From Aidingimonas halophila (GTDB lineage Bacteria; Pseudomonadota; Gammaproteobacteria; Pseudomonadales; Halomonadaceae): a stretch of DNA of 64,000 nt. The notes under the pieces are model-generated. The model had not been told where the DNA came from. It saw only the letters and a list, made by a program, of their open reading frames with translations, and searched no databases. The stretch covers positions 301,300 to 365,299 of the forward strand of contig NZ_FNNI01000007.1 in NCBI RefSeq assembly GCF_900106955.1, written 5' to 3'. This document shows, piece after piece, positions 1 through 11,574 of the stretch (position 1 is the first letter of the stretch; each line of letters begins with the position of its first letter). A program made the position numbers and the translations under genes.

Positions 1-1242
1 GAACAGGATGCTTGGCGCTGCCTTCGGATCGCGTGACGTCAGTCGAACACGACCGCGGCTTTCAGAGCGCATCGAACCGACATGAGCCTGGAAGCCATGA
101 GCCTGCACGGCACTCTTGCCGTTGTAGCTGATTGCGATCGGCAGGAAATGGTATTGCAGGTTGGGCCATGCTTCCGTGTCGTCCGTACGGATGAAACCGG
201 CGGCTTCGAACTGGTTGCTGGCACCGATACCGGTGCCCTTGAAGAGCCACTCGGCTCCGATCTTCGGTTGGTTGTACCATTTCAGGGCCGGGTAAAGAGA
301 GATGGGTTGCGTGCACTCATATTGAATGTACATCTCCAGATGATCCTGCAGGTTCTCACCCACCCCCTTGCTGTCGTGTACCACCGGGATATCGAACTCG
401 GCGAGGTGCTCTGGATCGCCGACGCCTGAGCGCATCAGGATCTGAGGCGAAGCGATCGCGCCGGCGCTGAGCAGGACTTCCCGACGCACGTAGGCATCGG
501 TCACTTCGCCCTTGTGATGGAAACGTATGCCAACGGCGCGCTTGCCTTCAAACAGGATCCGGTCGGTCGTGGCTCGCGTCAGGATCGTCAGGTTGTGACG
601 CTGTTTGGCCTGATCGAGATAACCGCGTGCTGTTGATGCTCGACGTCCTCCAGGCGTAACGAAACGGTCCATCGGTCCGAATCCTTCCTGTTGATAGCCG
701 TTGACGTCTTCGGTGCGCGGATAGCCGGCTTCGACACCGGCCTCGATGAAGGCATGATATAGCGGATTGTTGCCGGGTTTGGGAGTGGCTACGCTGACTG
801 GGCCGTCGCCACCGTGATAGTCGTTCGGACCGATATCGCGAGTTTCTGCCTTCTTGAAATAGGGAAGGCAGTCGGCATAGGTCCAATCGTCCAGACCCGG
901 CTGCGTAGCCCAATTGTCGTAGTCCAGGGCATTGCCGCGGATATAGCACATGCCGTTGATCAATGACGATCCACCCAGCCCCTTGCCGCGACCGCACTCC
1001 ATGCGGCGATTATCCATATACGGCTCGGGATCGGTTTCGAACGCCCAGTTGTAGCGTTTGCCTTGCAGCGGATAGGCCAGTGCTGCCGGCATCTGGGTAC
1101 GGAAGTCGAACCGATAATCCGGACCACCCGCTTCCAGTAGCAGTACCTTGACGTCCTTATCCTCGGTCAAGCGTGTCGCTAATACGTTGCCGGCTGAGCC
1201 GGCGCCGATGATGATGTAGTCGAATTCACGAGCCTGCGGCAT
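1..1242 (-). CDS. betA: Choline dehydrogenase, N-terminal 414 residues (cut by window edge)
   Basis: FAD-dependent GMC oxidoreductase that oxidises choline to betaine aldehyde, the first step of glycine betaine synthesis, normally membrane-associated. The N-terminus reads [20 protein letters not shown], the GxGxxG dinucleotide fold of the family. Further on come [15 protein letters not shown], a GMC signature, and [19 protein letters not shown], the second signature. The family is about 560 residues, so roughly the last quarter lies beyond the left edge. The ATG at 1242 is preceded by an AGGAGGG ribosome site. It is the last gene of a leftward betI-betB-betA operon, 99 bases after betB. Confidence 0.96.
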   Translation of the reverse strand, partial: MPQAREFDYIIIGAGSAGNVLATRLTEDKDVKVLLLEAGGPDYRFDFRTQMPAALAYPLQGKRYNWAFETDPEPYMDNRRMECGRGKGLGGSSLINGMCYIRGNALDYDNWATQPGLDDWTYADCLPYFKKAETRDIGPNDYHGGDGPVSVATPKPGNNPLYHAFIEAGVEAGYPRTEDVNGYQQEGFGPMDRFVTPGGRRASTARGYLDQAKQRHNLTILTRATTDRILFEGKRAVGIRFHHKGEVTDAYVRREVLLSAGAIASPQILMRSGVGDPEHLAEFDIPVVHDSKGVGENLQDHLEMYIQYECTQPISLYPALKWYNQPKIGAEWLFKGTGIGASNQFEAAGFIRTDDTEAWPNLQYHFLPIAISYNGKSAVQAHGFQAHVGSMRSESRGRVRLTSRDPKAAPSILF

Positions 1243-1341
1243 CGACAAGCCCTCCTGTCAGTCGATAAAGGGGGTCTGGTCGGCACGGGACAGCCCGCGC
1301 CGGCTCAAGGATGAATAACGTTTCGAGTAAGGAGCGAGGTT

Positions 1342-2811
1342 TCAAAACACCGATTCGAAGGGGCCCATTTCCAACTGTATCGATTTGATCTGGGTGTAAT
1401 GCTCCAGCGTCGAGAAGCCGTTCTCACGGCCAACCCCGGATTGCTTATAGCCGCCCACCGGCATTTCAGCGGGGGAGTCGCCCCAGGTATTGATCCAGCA
1501 GATGCCGGCTTCGAGTCGATGGATGGTGCGATGGGCGCGATCGAGGCGCTCGGTGAAAAGTCCGGCCGCCAAACCGTAATGGGTGTCATTGGCACGGCGG
1601 ATGACTTCTTCCTCGTCGTCGAAGGTCAGGATCGACATTACCGGACCGAAGATTTCTTCCTGCACGATGCGCATGTCGTCAGTACAGTCGGTGAAGACCG
1701 TCGGCGCAGCCCAGGCGCCTTTGGCGAAGTCACCTTGACTCCAGTCATCGCCACCGATCAGCACGCGGGCTCCTTCCTGCTTGCCGAGTTCGATGTAGGA
1801 AAGCACTTTTTCCTGGTGCTCAAAGCTGACCAGGGGGCCGTAGTTGGTTTCGGGTTTGCGCGGATCATCGGCATGAATACGCGCCACGCGTTCACGAATC
1901 TTGTCCTCGAAGGCGCTCTTGACCGAACGATGGACGAAGACGCGGGTACCGTTAGTACAGACCTGACCACTGGAGTAGAAGTTGGCCATCATGGCACCAT
2001 CGGCCGCTCGGTCGAGGTCGGCATCGTCAAACACGATCAGCGGTGACTTGCCGCCCAATTCCATGGTGACATCCTTGAGACTGGAGCCCGCGGCGGCGGA
2101 CATCACTTTCTTGCCGGTACCCACTTCGCCAGTGAAGGAAATCTTGTCGATACCCTCATGATTGGTCAGCATCTGTCCAACCCGGCCATCACCCTGGACA
2201 ACGTTGAAGACACCATCGGGGAGTCCGGCTTCGGTGAAGATTTCCGCCAGTTTCATGGTGGTCAGCGGCGTGACTTCACTGGGTTTGAAAACCACGGCAT
2301 TACCGGCGGCCAGGGCGGGAGCCGATTTCCAGCACGCGATCTGGATCGGGTAATTCCAGGCACCGATCGAGCCCACTACGCCCAGTGGTTCACGACGCGT
2401 ATAGACGAATGAGGTCTCGCGTAGAGGCACTTGGGTTCCCTCGATCGCCGGCGCCAGTCCCGCGAAGTATTCGAGCGCATCGGCGCCAGTGACGATGTCC
2501 ACCGTCGTGGTTTCACTGATTGGTTTGCCGGTATTGAGTGTCTCGATCTCGGCGATATCATCATTATGCTCACGCAAGAGAGCCACTGCACGCTGCAGGA
2601 TACGGGCACGCTCCATACCGCTCATGGCCGCCCAGACCTTCTGTCCCTCACGTGCCGAGGACACCGCTTTGTCGACATCGGCCTGTGATGCCTGCTGGAT
2701 TTCAGCCAGCGGCTCGCCATTGAAGGGGTTGGTGACCGTGAAGGTTTCACCGGAAGTGGCATCAACTCGCCGGCCACCGATATAAAGCTGCTGGGTGTCG
2801 AATGTCGTCAT
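1342..2811 (-). CDS. betB: Betaine aldehyde dehydrogenase
   Basis: NAD(P)-dependent aldehyde dehydrogenase that converts betaine aldehyde to the compatible solute glycine betaine. It has 489 residues, the normal family length. The general base Glu251 lies in [11 protein letters not shown] and the nucleophile Cys285 in [13 protein letters not shown], both as in E. coli BetB. A TTG lies 12 bases upstream in frame, but it overlaps the GGAGG ribosome site, which sits 5 bases before the ATG at 2811, so the ATG is preferred. Second gene of the bet operon, 33 bases after betI. Confidence 0.97.
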   Translation of the reverse strand: MTTFDTQQLYIGGRRVDATSGETFTVTNPFNGEPLAEIQQASQADVDKAVSSAREGQKVWAAMSGMERARILQRAVALLREHNDDIAEIETLNTGKPISETTTVDIVTGADALEYFAGLAPAIEGTQVPLRETSFVYTRREPLGVVGSIGAWNYPIQIACWKSAPALAAGNAVVFKPSEVTPLTTMKLAEIFTEAGLPDGVFNVVQGDGRVGQMLTNHEGIDKISFTGEVGTGKKVMSAAAGSSLKDVTMELGGKSPLIVFDDADLDRAADGAMMANFYSSGQVCTNGTRVFVHRSVKSAFEDKIRERVARIHADDPRKPETNYGPLVSFEHQEKVLSYIELGKQEGARVLIGGDDWSQGDFAKGAWAAPTVFTDCTDDMRIVQEEIFGPVMSILTFDDEEEVIRRANDTHYGLAAGLFTERLDRAHRTIHRLEAGICWINTWGDSPAEMPVGGYKQSGVGRENGFSTLEHYTQIKSIQLEMGPFESVF

Positions 2812-2844
2812 GGCATCCTCCAAGATTGAATAATGAGCTATTAG

Positions 2845-3447
2845 CTACGAAGCCGTCTCGGCCGTTTGTGCGAGTTGCTTGTCAAGATAATCGTAGGCCA
2901 GGCGTCTAGCACGTTCGACATCGAGGCCTTCCGGTGCCAACGCACCGCGCAGCCACAATCCGTCGATCATGGCAGCCAGTCCTCTGGCGCAGTGTCGGGC
3001 TTGCTGTTTTGACATGCACTGCCGAAACTGGTGGCAAAGATTGGAATAAAGCCGTTTGTCGTTGACGAATTGCAGGCGTTGCAAATCGGCCTTGTGCATG
3101 CTGCTGGCCCAGAAGGCCAGCCAGGTTTTCATGACCGATTGGCTGACCTGGCTGCGATCGAAGTTGCCATCGATGATGGCTCGTAAGTGATCGCGGGGCG
3201 CTTGCGATGTGAGGTTGTTGCGCCGTTGGGCTACGGCCTGACCCAAGTCCCACAATATCTGGCGCATGGTGGCTTCGAGAAGACCGTCCTTGCCACCGAA
3301 GTAGTGACTGATGATGCCCGCCGACACACCGGCACGGCGTGCAATTCGCACAACCGTGGCATCGGCGAGGCCGACATCATCGATGGCCTCCATGGTGGCC
3401 TGGATCAGTTGACGGCGGCGAATGGGCTCCATTCCGATTTTAGGCAC
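2845..3447 (-). CDS. betI: TetR-family repressor of choline/betaine genes
   Basis: A 200-residue TetR-type regulator. The N-terminal helix-turn-helix (about residues 10-55) contains ADATVVRIARRAGVSAGIIS followed by HYFGGKDGLLEATMR, the pattern of BetI proteins, which release DNA when choline binds the C-terminal half. It is the first gene of the leftward bet operon, so it is probably autoregulated. A palindrome of the BetI type lies about 125 bases upstream, between it and the choline-binding protein gene. Identification rests on sequence pattern plus operon context. Confidence 0.94.
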   Translation of the reverse strand: MPKIGMEPIRRRQLIQATMEAIDDVGLADATVVRIARRAGVSAGIISHYFGGKDGLLEATMRQILWDLGQAVAQRRNNLTSQAPRDHLRAIIDGNFDRSQVSQSVMKTWLAFWASSMHKADLQRLQFVNDKRLYSNLCHQFRQCMSKQQARHCARGLAAMIDGLWLRGALAPEGLDVERARRLAYDYLDKQLAQTAETAS

Positions 3448-3570
3448 CGCAAGTCACTCCTCTGTTGAATGTCGTCCGATCGATTTCACGGCCAAGGTAC
3501 GTTTTACTGATAGGAAGTCGGGCTAGCCACGAAGGACGACTTCGATTATGGTGAATAGTATGCCTCTTTT

Positions 3571-3592
3571 TTATTGAACGTTCAATCAATAA
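3571..3592. promoter_or_regulatory. Probable BetI operator
   Basis: The centre is a perfect 12-base palindrome, TTGAACGTTCAA (3574-3585), extended as ATTGAACGTTCAATCAAT and flanked by A and T runs. It closely resembles the E. coli BetI operator as I remember it. It sits in the divergent gap between betI and the choX-like gene, so one repressor site could control both the synthesis and the uptake gene. Binding itself is inference. Confidence 0.75.
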
Positions 3593-3718
3593 AAAAGTTG
3601 TATGCATGACTCCTTGTACAATCGCGTTTCATGCGTCGTTGCACAAGGAGCAGGAACGATGGCTGTCGATATCCGTTGCAGCCTGAACTGAAGGATGACT
3701 ATCAGGAGAGTTGATTCG

Positions 3719-4681
3719 ATGAAGAACATGACACTGAAAACGTCCTTGTTAGCGTTGAGTGCGAGTGCTGTCACACTGGGTGCATCATCGGCGATGGCCC
3801 AAGAGGCGGAGAGTTGTGAGCCAGTGCGTTTTGCCGAAGTCGGCTGGACCGACATCACCGCAACGACCGCACTGACCCGAGAAGTCCTGGAAGCCTTGGG
3901 TTACGAGACCAGCGTCGATACTGTCTCTGTACCGGTGGCATATTCCGGGATGGTCAATGGCGACTTCGATATCTTTCTGGGCAACTGGATGCCGTCGATG
4001 GAATCCATCAGCGAGCCCTATATCGATGATGGCGATGTGGATCGTGTCGGAGCCAACCTGGAAGGAGCCAAGTATACGTTGGCTGTGCCGAAATATGTCC
4101 ATGACGCGGGCGTCACCTCCCTCGAAGACCTGGATGAACATGCCGACGAATTCGACAACCGGATCTATGGTATCGAAGCTGGCAACGACGGCAACGAATT
4201 GATCCAGGACATGATTGACGATGATGCGTTCGGTCTTGGTGACTGGGATCTGGTTGATTCCAGTGAAGCCGGTATGTTGGCCGAGGTGCGTTCCAAGACG
4301 GGAAGTGAGGAGTGGATGGTCTTCCTGGGTTGGGAACCGCACCCGATGAATACCAACTTCGAGATCGAATATCTTGAAGGCGCCGATGATTATTTCGGTC
4401 CGAATCTTGGTGGTGCGACCGTGTATACCAACACGCGTGCCGGTTATGTCGATGAGTGCGGCAATGTAGGCGAACTGCTCGACAACCTCCAGTTCACGCT
4501 GGAGATGGAGAACCAGTTGATGGCCGAGATCATGGACGAGAATGCCGATCCACGTGAGGCGGCCCGCGCCTATCTCCAGGAGAATCCGGGCGTACTCGAC
4601 GAATGGCTCGATGGTGTCAATACCCGTGATGGCGATGATGGACTGACAGCTGTCAAATCCGAGCTGGGGATTGAGGAGTGA
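3719..4681 (+). CDS. choX: Choline ABC transporter, periplasmic binding protein
   Basis: A 320-residue type II substrate-binding protein of the glycine betaine/choline (OpuAC/ChoX) family. A signal peptide with cleavage near ASSAMAQ-EA precedes AEVGWTDITATTALTREVLE, and several tryptophans (GW, LGNWMPSM, FLGWEPHP) fit the aromatic cage that holds the quaternary ammonium. The ATG at 3719 has AGGAGAG 8 bases upstream; an in-frame ATG 24 bases earlier has no comparable site. It shares an intergenic region and probable BetI operator with the bet operon. The permease and ATPase genes that normally accompany choX are absent; tRNA genes follow. Confidence 0.9.
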   Translation: MKNMTLKTSLLALSASAVTLGASSAMAQEAESCEPVRFAEVGWTDITATTALTREVLEALGYETSVDTVSVPVAYSGMVNGDFDIFLGNWMPSMESISEPYIDDGDVDRVGANLEGAKYTLAVPKYVHDAGVTSLEDLDEHADEFDNRIYGIEAGNDGNELIQDMIDDDAFGLGDWDLVDSSEAGMLAEVRSKTGSEEWMVFLGWEPHPMNTNFEIEYLEGADDYFGPNLGGATVYTNTRAGYVDECGNVGELLDNLQFTLEMENQLMAEIMDENADPREAARAYLQENPGVLDEWLDGVNTRDGDDGLTAVKSELGIEE

Positions 4682-4696
4682 TCGGGCATCGCGGAC

Positions 4697-4725
4697 TTGC
4701 CATGATGCAAGTCCGTGTGCATAAT
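4697..4725 (+). promoter_or_regulatory. Promoter of the tRNA-Met gene
   Basis: TTGCCA (4697-4702), exactly 17 bases, then CATAAT (4720-4725), followed by a GC-rich discriminator (GCTCCCG), typical of stable-RNA promoters. The -35 box lies in a hairpin (GGACTTGC 4693-4700 with GCAAGTCC 4707-4714) that may also serve as the end of the preceding gene. Confidence 0.6.
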
Positions 4726-4778
4726 TCGCTCCCGTCGCCGGATGCGTGATCGCTGATTGGCAGGGTGACGGCGGCGAT

Positions 4779-4855
4779 GGCTACGTAGCTCAGCTGGTTA
4801 GAGCACATCACTCATAATGATGGGGTCCCCTGTTCGAATCAGGGCGTAGCCACCA
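4779..4855 (+). tRNA. tRNA-Met (CAT), elongator type
   Basis: A 77-base cloverleaf with encoded CCA. The acceptor GGCTACG pairs with CGTAGCC, the anticodon stem CATCA pairs with TGATG around loop CTCATAA, and the T-loop is TTCGAAT. It closely resembles E. coli metT. A near-identical copy lies on the opposite strand at 10543-10619, differing at three positions. Confidence 0.97.
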
Positions 4856-4868
4856 GCGGAATCATGAG

Positions 4869-4896
4869 GCGCCCGCATGGTTGGTCCAGCGGGCGC
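4869..4896 (+). terminator. Terminator-like hairpin after tRNA-Met
   Basis: GCGCCCGC (4869-4876) pairs with GCGGGCGC (4889-4896) across a 12-base loop. There is only a weak run of pyrimidines after it. Confidence 0.5.
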
Positions 4897-4934
4897 TTCC
4901 CGTTTCGTCTCAGTGGTTTTCAGGGCGTTGCCCC

Positions 4935-4962
4935 TTGACCTGAAAGACGATATCCGTATACT
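4935..4962 (+). promoter_or_regulatory. Promoter of the tRNA-Asn pair
   Basis: TTGACC (4935-4940), a 16-base spacer, then TATACT (4957-4962), with a GC-rich stretch after it. It stands 22 bases before the first tRNA-Asn. Confidence 0.65.
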
Positions 4963-4983
4963 GCCACGCGTGTTCCGGGATGT

Positions 4984-5059
4984 TCCCCGATAGCTCAGTT
5001 GGTAGAGCAAATGACTGTTAATCATTGGGTCGCAGGTTCGAGTCCTGCTCGGGGAGCCA
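4984..5059 (+). tRNA. tRNA-Asn (GTT), copy 1
   Basis: A 76-base cloverleaf with encoded CCA. Acceptor TCCCCGA pairs with TCGGGGA, the anticodon loop is CTGTTAA and the T-loop TTCGAGT. It is almost identical to the next copy, whose start is 112 bases further on. Confidence 0.97.
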
Positions 5060-5095
5060 ATACGGAAACACGATCGAGTTGAATCTCTCAGGTAT

Positions 5096-6971
<1,876 letters not shown>

Positions 6972-9056
6972 TTACTCTTCGCGGGTCAGTTGGGCATAAT
7001 CCAGTAGTATTTCGGCACTTTCGATGATCTGGGCGCGATCGATGGGTTCATTGTCGGTGCCGTTCACGGCATCCATGCCGCTTTCGCTCTCGAGTGTTTC
7101 ATCGTCTTCATCGCCTCGCGCTTCACTCCAGTCCTCGATGGGCTCCATCCCGAGCGCTTCGCGGCGCTGGTTCTCCAAGGACAATTGTTCACGCTCCTGA
7201 GCATCCATTTCACGCTGGCGCTGGTCGCGGTTGAGACTGACGCTGGTATGCTGCTCGCGCAGTCGTTTCGCGAGCTCAGCCTGACGCTGGAGATAGACGA
7301 AGTTGGGATCCTCGTTGATTCGCTTTTCATGGCTATGAGTGAGTTCGTCGAGATACTTCTCCGGTGTTCCGTATTGGCGATACTGCACCTCACGCACCGT
7401 ATCCCATTCGAGGGCGTTGTCGAGGCTGCTTTCGCCGATGTCATCCGGATCGATCAGGCTGGGATAGGTGATGTCGGGCTCGACACCACGGTGCTGGGTG
7501 CTTTCGCCGGAAATGCGGTAGAACTTGGCGCGTGTCAGCTTGATTTCGCCATGGCTGAGTTCATTCATGGCTTGGACGGTGCCTTTGCCGAAGGTCCGAT
7601 TGCCTAGTACCAGGCCTCGACCGTAATCCTGGATCGCGCCAGCGAAAATCTCCGATGCTGATGCCGACAATCTGTTGACCATGACGCCCAATGGGCCGTC
7701 GTAAAGAACGCCTTGCTCGGTATCACCGTACAGACTGATACGCCCGCGAGCGTCACGAACCTGGACGGTGGGGCCGCGATCAATGAACAGGCCGATCAAT
7801 GAGTTGGCTTCCTGCAAGGCGCCCCCGCCGTTGTTGCGCAGATCAAGAATGATCCCTTCAACATTGGCTTCCTTGAGTTTCTCGATTTCCTTGGCGACAT
7901 CACGAGTGGTGCTGCGATAATCGTCCTCGCCGGCCTGCCAGGCATCGAAATCCACATAGAAATTGGGGATTTCGATGACGCCCATTTCTTGTGTCGTTCC
8001 GTCACGCTCGACTTCAACGACCTCGCTGCTGGCAGCCTGATCTTCCAGATTGACGGTGTCGCGGGTAATCTCGATCGTTTCCGTGCGTGTAATGTCTACT
8101 GCCTGGGCCGGGACGATCTCCAGTTTGACAACCGACCCTTTGGGGCCACGAATCAGTTCCACGACATCGTCGAGTCGCATGCCGATGACATTGACCATTT
8201 CGTCACTGTCCTCTTGCCCCACTGCGACGATGCGGTCAGCCGGTTCGAGTTTGCCTGATTTTTCAGCAGGGCCTCCCGGGACGAGGCTGGAGACCTTCAC
8301 ATACTCATTCTCGCTTTGCAGCATGGCGCCGATCCCTTCCAGTGACAGGCGCATCTGGATATCGAACGATTCACCCTGGCGAGGAGATAGGTATTCGGTA
8401 TGGGGATCGATGGTGCCATTGACGGCCGCCATGAATAGACCGAACACATCCTCACTACTGGTTTGTTCGAGTCGTGTCAGTTGCCCTTCATAGCGTTGGC
8501 GGAGATTCTCTTCGATGGCGTCGTCGTCCTGCTCACTGAGAGCAAGCGTCAGAGCAGCATTCTTCAGCCGCTTGCGCCACAGATCGTCGAGCTCCTCGAT
8601 ACGTCGGGGGCGAGAGGCATCCTCGCGATCGAGCTCCAGTCGCTCATCGTCATCGAAACTGAAATCGAGTCCGGCATCGATTTTATCGAGGATCCAATTC
8701 AGTCGATCTTCCTGACGCTCCTGGAAACGCTTATACAGCGCAAAGGGGCGCTCCAGTTCACCACTGAGCAGCGCATCGTCCATCTCGGTTTCAAGGTCTT
8801 CGAAAGCCTCGACATCACGCTGGAGCAGGTAAGCGCGTTGAGAATCGAGGACATTGAGATAACGATCGAAGGCCTGCCTGGACCATTCATCGTCGAGGCT
8901 GACATCGGCATAGTGGCCGTAGCGTAGCGATTCGGCAACTTCGATGGCGGCCTGGCGCTGCTCCTCTGAGGGGTCAAGCGGTTCCGCGACCGCGATGCCG
9001 AACGGCAGCATCAATGCGAGGATGCTGGCCTTTCGTATGGCTGCAATCAGGCTCAT
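6972..9056 (-). CDS. prc: Tail-specific (carboxy-terminal processing) protease Prc
   Basis: A periplasmic serine protease that trims or degrades proteins from their C-termini (for example the PBP3 precursor in E. coli). It has 694 residues. A signal peptide ends near IAVAEP; a PDZ domain lies around residues 235-315 (LSLEGIGAMLQSENEYVKV, LVPGGPAEKSGKL). The catalytic dyad is S466 in NRLSASASEIFAGA and K491 in RTFGKGTVQ, 25 residues apart as in E. coli Prc. A DUF3340-type C-terminal region follows. The gene lies 60 bases before ligB on the same strand and is divergent from the M18 aminopeptidase gene. Confidence 0.96.
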   Translation of the reverse strand: MSLIAAIRKASILALMLPFGIAVAEPLDPSEEQRQAAIEVAESLRYGHYADVSLDDEWSRQAFDRYLNVLDSQRAYLLQRDVEAFEDLETEMDDALLSGELERPFALYKRFQERQEDRLNWILDKIDAGLDFSFDDDERLELDREDASRPRRIEELDDLWRKRLKNAALTLALSEQDDDAIEENLRQRYEGQLTRLEQTSSEDVFGLFMAAVNGTIDPHTEYLSPRQGESFDIQMRLSLEGIGAMLQSENEYVKVSSLVPGGPAEKSGKLEPADRIVAVGQEDSDEMVNVIGMRLDDVVELIRGPKGSVVKLEIVPAQAVDITRTETIEITRDTVNLEDQAASSEVVEVERDGTTQEMGVIEIPNFYVDFDAWQAGEDDYRSTTRDVAKEIEKLKEANVEGIILDLRNNGGGALQEANSLIGLFIDRGPTVQVRDARGRISLYGDTEQGVLYDGPLGVMVNRLSASASEIFAGAIQDYGRGLVLGNRTFGKGTVQAMNELSHGEIKLTRAKFYRISGESTQHRGVEPDITYPSLIDPDDIGESSLDNALEWDTVREVQYRQYGTPEKYLDELTHSHEKRINEDPNFVYLQRQAELAKRLREQHTSVSLNRDQRQREMDAQEREQLSLENQRREALGMEPIEDWSEARGDEDDETLESESGMDAVNGTDNEPIDRAQIIESAEILLDYAQLTREE

Positions 9057-9182
9057 CGAAGCTCTCCCGAATTCATGTACACTTTCTTCCCTAGACTCGC
9101 GGTTCGGTGTGCGAGTTGCGCCTGCCGAACTCGCATTGTATCAGCCTGTGTCGCCAGACATAGACCTATCGATGAGGAACTT

Positions 9183-10481
9183 ATGCCCTTAGAGACGACT
9201 ATGGAACCCTTGTTCGACTTTTTACAGCGTTCTCCTACACCGTGGCATGCTATGGCAACCATGTCGCGGCGTCTCGAGCAGGCAGGGTTTCGTCGCCTGG
9301 AAGAGACAGCTCCATGGCAATTGTCCCCGGGTGACAAGGTGTTCGTTACACGTAATGACTCTTCGTTGGTGGCCATGCAACTGCCGGAAGATCGGTTGAC
9401 CGCTCTGCGCATGATCGGTGCCCACAGTGACAGCCCCGGGTTGCGACTCAAGCCTAACGCCGCTCAGACAGCCCACGGGTGGTTGCAACTTGGTGTCGAA
9501 GTGTATGGCGGTGCATTGTTGGCCCCCTGGTACGATCGTGACCTGAGTATTGCCGGACGCGTGCATTTGCTTCGAGATGATGGGCAGGTCGTATCAGTGC
9601 TCATCGATGCCGAACGTCCCGTCGCCATGGTGCCTAGCCTGGCGATTCATCTGGATCGTGAGGCAAATAATGGCCGTACCATCAATCCACAGACACAAAT
9701 GGCCCCAATATTGTTGCAGGGTGGCGACAAAGACGATTTCGTCATGCTACTCAAGCGCTGGGTACATGAGCAACATCAGCTGGGCGATATCACGATTCTG
9801 GATTTCGAGTTGCTGCTCTATGATGTTCAGGCGCCCCAGCGGGTGGGGGTGAATCAGGAGTTGATTGCCAGTGCCCGGCTAGACAACCTGTTGTCATGCT
9901 TCATGGGATTGGAGGCGCTGCTGTCGAGCGACGGCCGTCAGGGTGCGGCTTTTGTCGCGAACGATCATGAGGAAGTCGGTAGTGCCAGCATGTGTGGTGC
10001 TCAGGGACCCTTCCTTGGTGATGTGTTGAAACGGGTCAATGAACAACTTGGTGAACCGGGCGAGGAGGGGTATATCCGTCTGATCCAGGCATCGAGGATG
10101 ATTTCGTGCGACAACGCTCATGCCTTGCACCCCAATTATCCCGAGAAACACGATGAGACGCATGGACCGACGCTCAATGGGGGCCCGGTCATCAAGGTCA
10201 ATGCCAATCAGCGCTATGCGACCAACAGCGGCACCGCTGCACTGTTTCGCGATCTTTGCCGGGAGGCGGAAGTACCGGTACAGACGTTCGCGACGCGTGC
10301 GGATATGGGGTGCGGTAGTACGATTGGTCCCATAACGGCCACGGAGATCGGCGTGCCAACACTGGATGTGGGCGTGCCGCAGTGGGCGATGCATTCGATT
10401 CGTGAAACGGCGGGCGCAGACGATGTGGATTACTTGATCCGAGCACTCACGGCATTCGTCAATCGTCGCGAGTTGATTTGA
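9183..10481 (+). CDS. apeB: M18 family aspartyl aminopeptidase
   Basis: A cytosolic dinuclear zinc aminopeptidase that removes N-terminal acidic residues. It has 432 residues, the size of bacterial DAP2/ApeB proteins (about 429). Metal-binding segments are visible: GAHSDSPGLRLKP, NDHEEVGSASMCGAQG and a C-terminal HSIRETAG. The reading frame is open upstream to 9075, but the ATG at 9183 has a GAGGA site and begins with MPLETTMEPLFDFLQRSPTP, a normal family start. It is transcribed alone, divergent from prc. Confidence 0.92.
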   Translation: MPLETTMEPLFDFLQRSPTPWHAMATMSRRLEQAGFRRLEETAPWQLSPGDKVFVTRNDSSLVAMQLPEDRLTALRMIGAHSDSPGLRLKPNAAQTAHGWLQLGVEVYGGALLAPWYDRDLSIAGRVHLLRDDGQVVSVLIDAERPVAMVPSLAIHLDREANNGRTINPQTQMAPILLQGGDKDDFVMLLKRWVHEQHQLGDITILDFELLLYDVQAPQRVGVNQELIASARLDNLLSCFMGLEALLSSDGRQGAAFVANDHEEVGSASMCGAQGPFLGDVLKRVNEQLGEPGEEGYIRLIQASRMISCDNAHALHPNYPEKHDETHGPTLNGGPVIKVNANQRYATNSGTAALFRDLCREAEVPVQTFATRADMGCGSTIGPITATEIGVPTLDVGVPQWAMHSIRETAGADDVDYLIRALTAFVNRRELI

Positions 10482-10510
10482 TCGAGCAGAGCAGAGAGGA
10501 CCAAGAAATA

Positions 10511-10536
10511 ACCCCCACGGGATAACCGGTGGGGGT
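10511..10536. terminator. Hairpin between the aminopeptidase gene and tRNA-Met
   Basis: ACCCCCAC (10511-10518) pairs with GTGGGGGT (10529-10536) around GGGATAACCG. No U-run follows on either strand, so it is only a likely terminator for the two converging transcripts. Confidence 0.5.
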
Positions 10537-10542
10537 GACATC

Positions 10543-10619
10543 TGGTGGCTACGCCCTGACTCGAACAGGGGACCCCATCATTATGAGTGATGTGCTCTGA
10601 CCAACTGAGCTACGTAGCC
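10543..10619 (-). tRNA. tRNA-Met (CAT), elongator type, second copy
   Basis: A 77-base gene with encoded CCA, differing from the copy at 4779-4855 at three positions in the D and T loops. The two copies are inverted and flank ligB, prc and the aminopeptidase gene. Confidence 0.97.
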
Positions 10620-10630
10620 GACGGACGCGC

Positions 10631-10659
10631 ATCCTACTGGCACGGACGCGGAGCGTCAA
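10631..10659 (-). promoter_or_regulatory. Promoter of the leftward tRNA-Met
   Basis: On the minus strand, TTGACG (10659-10654), 17 bases, then TAGGAT (10636-10631), followed by a GC-rich stretch up to the tRNA. Confidence 0.65.
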
Positions 10660-10673
10660 GCGTGAATATCCCG

Positions 10674-11486
10674 TCACGGCGCTCTTGAAATGGCCAGCCC
10701 CTGATTCGAAGCGGCCGGCATACGGCGTAATTCGCTGGGTGGATGATTGTAGGCACGGCGAAAGGCGTGCGAGAGGGCGCTCTGGTTGGCAAATCCGGTA
10801 CTGGCTGCAATTTCCGACAACGGCTGGTCGGTAGTGGTCAGCAGGTAGCGTGCTGTGCCAAGGCGCTGTCGCAGCAGATATTGATAGGGTGTCAGCCCGG
10901 TTTGAGCACGGAAGCATTCGCTGAAGTGAGCTTCACTCAAACAGGCTTCCGCGGCGAGGTCCGCCACTGTCAAGCGTCGGTGAAGGTGGCGTTGTATGAA
11001 TCGGTCCAGAGCCTTGATGTCCAGACGACGTGCTTGGCGGGAGGGGAGGTGTGGGTGTAGCCGCGTATATAGGCAGCCCAGGAAGGTGGTTGCCAGCATG
11101 TCGCCGGTCGTTGTCTGCGGTGCGCCTGACTGACTGTGTGACTGAGCCAGTTCACGCGTCAGAAAGTCCATATAGAGTCGCAAGGGCTCATCGAGCGCGA
11201 AAAATCGAGGCGCATCGAACAATCGGGCCAGTTCCCGGTTGGGGCCGGTCATGGCGTGGGAGTCGAGTGGCAGATCCAGGATCAACTGGCGGTTCTCGCC
11301 GATTCCCTCGTAGTAGTGGACATGATTGGCTGGAACGATACAGCCGGAAAGAGCTGCAATCGAGCCTCCCAGCCCTTCTATCTCGAATTCGGCATTGCCC
11401 GATAACCCGACCACTATCTGATGAAAATCGTGATCGTGGTGTTTGGTCATGTTGTCGAGTGGTATCAAACGTATGGCGCTGGGCAT
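10674..11486 (-). CDS. AraC-family transcriptional regulator with cupin sensor domain
   Basis: A 270-residue regulator. The N-terminal half looks like an AraC-type cupin (HHDHDFHQIVVGLSGNAEFEIEG, GCIVPANHVHYYEG). The C-terminal 100 residues carry the two helix-turn-helix motifs: LTVADLAAEACLSEAHFSEC and LSEIAASTGFANQSALSHAF. GAGGT lies 5 bases before the ATG at 11486. Neighbours (tRNA-Met downstream, a small membrane protein upstream) give no clue to the ligand or targets, so no specific function is assigned. Confidence 0.88.
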   Translation of the reverse strand: MPSAIRLIPLDNMTKHHDHDFHQIVVGLSGNAEFEIEGLGGSIAALSGCIVPANHVHYYEGIGENRQLILDLPLDSHAMTGPNRELARLFDAPRFFALDEPLRLYMDFLTRELAQSHSQSGAPQTTTGDMLATTFLGCLYTRLHPHLPSRQARRLDIKALDRFIQRHLHRRLTVADLAAEACLSEAHFSECFRAQTGLTPYQYLLRQRLGTARYLLTTTDQPLSEIAASTGFANQSALSHAFRRAYNHPPSELRRMPAASNQGLAISRAP

Positions 11487-11574
11487 ACTTTACCTCGCGA
11501 GCAGAAGAATACTGCGCGTTGTTGTCATTATTGACGTCGCCTACCAGACACGCTCGATGGGATCGGTATATCGA

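Noticed and set aside
82..1151. Several frames on both strands in the first kilobase
   Set aside because: All are out of frame with choline dehydrogenase, which runs unbroken from 1242 off the left edge.
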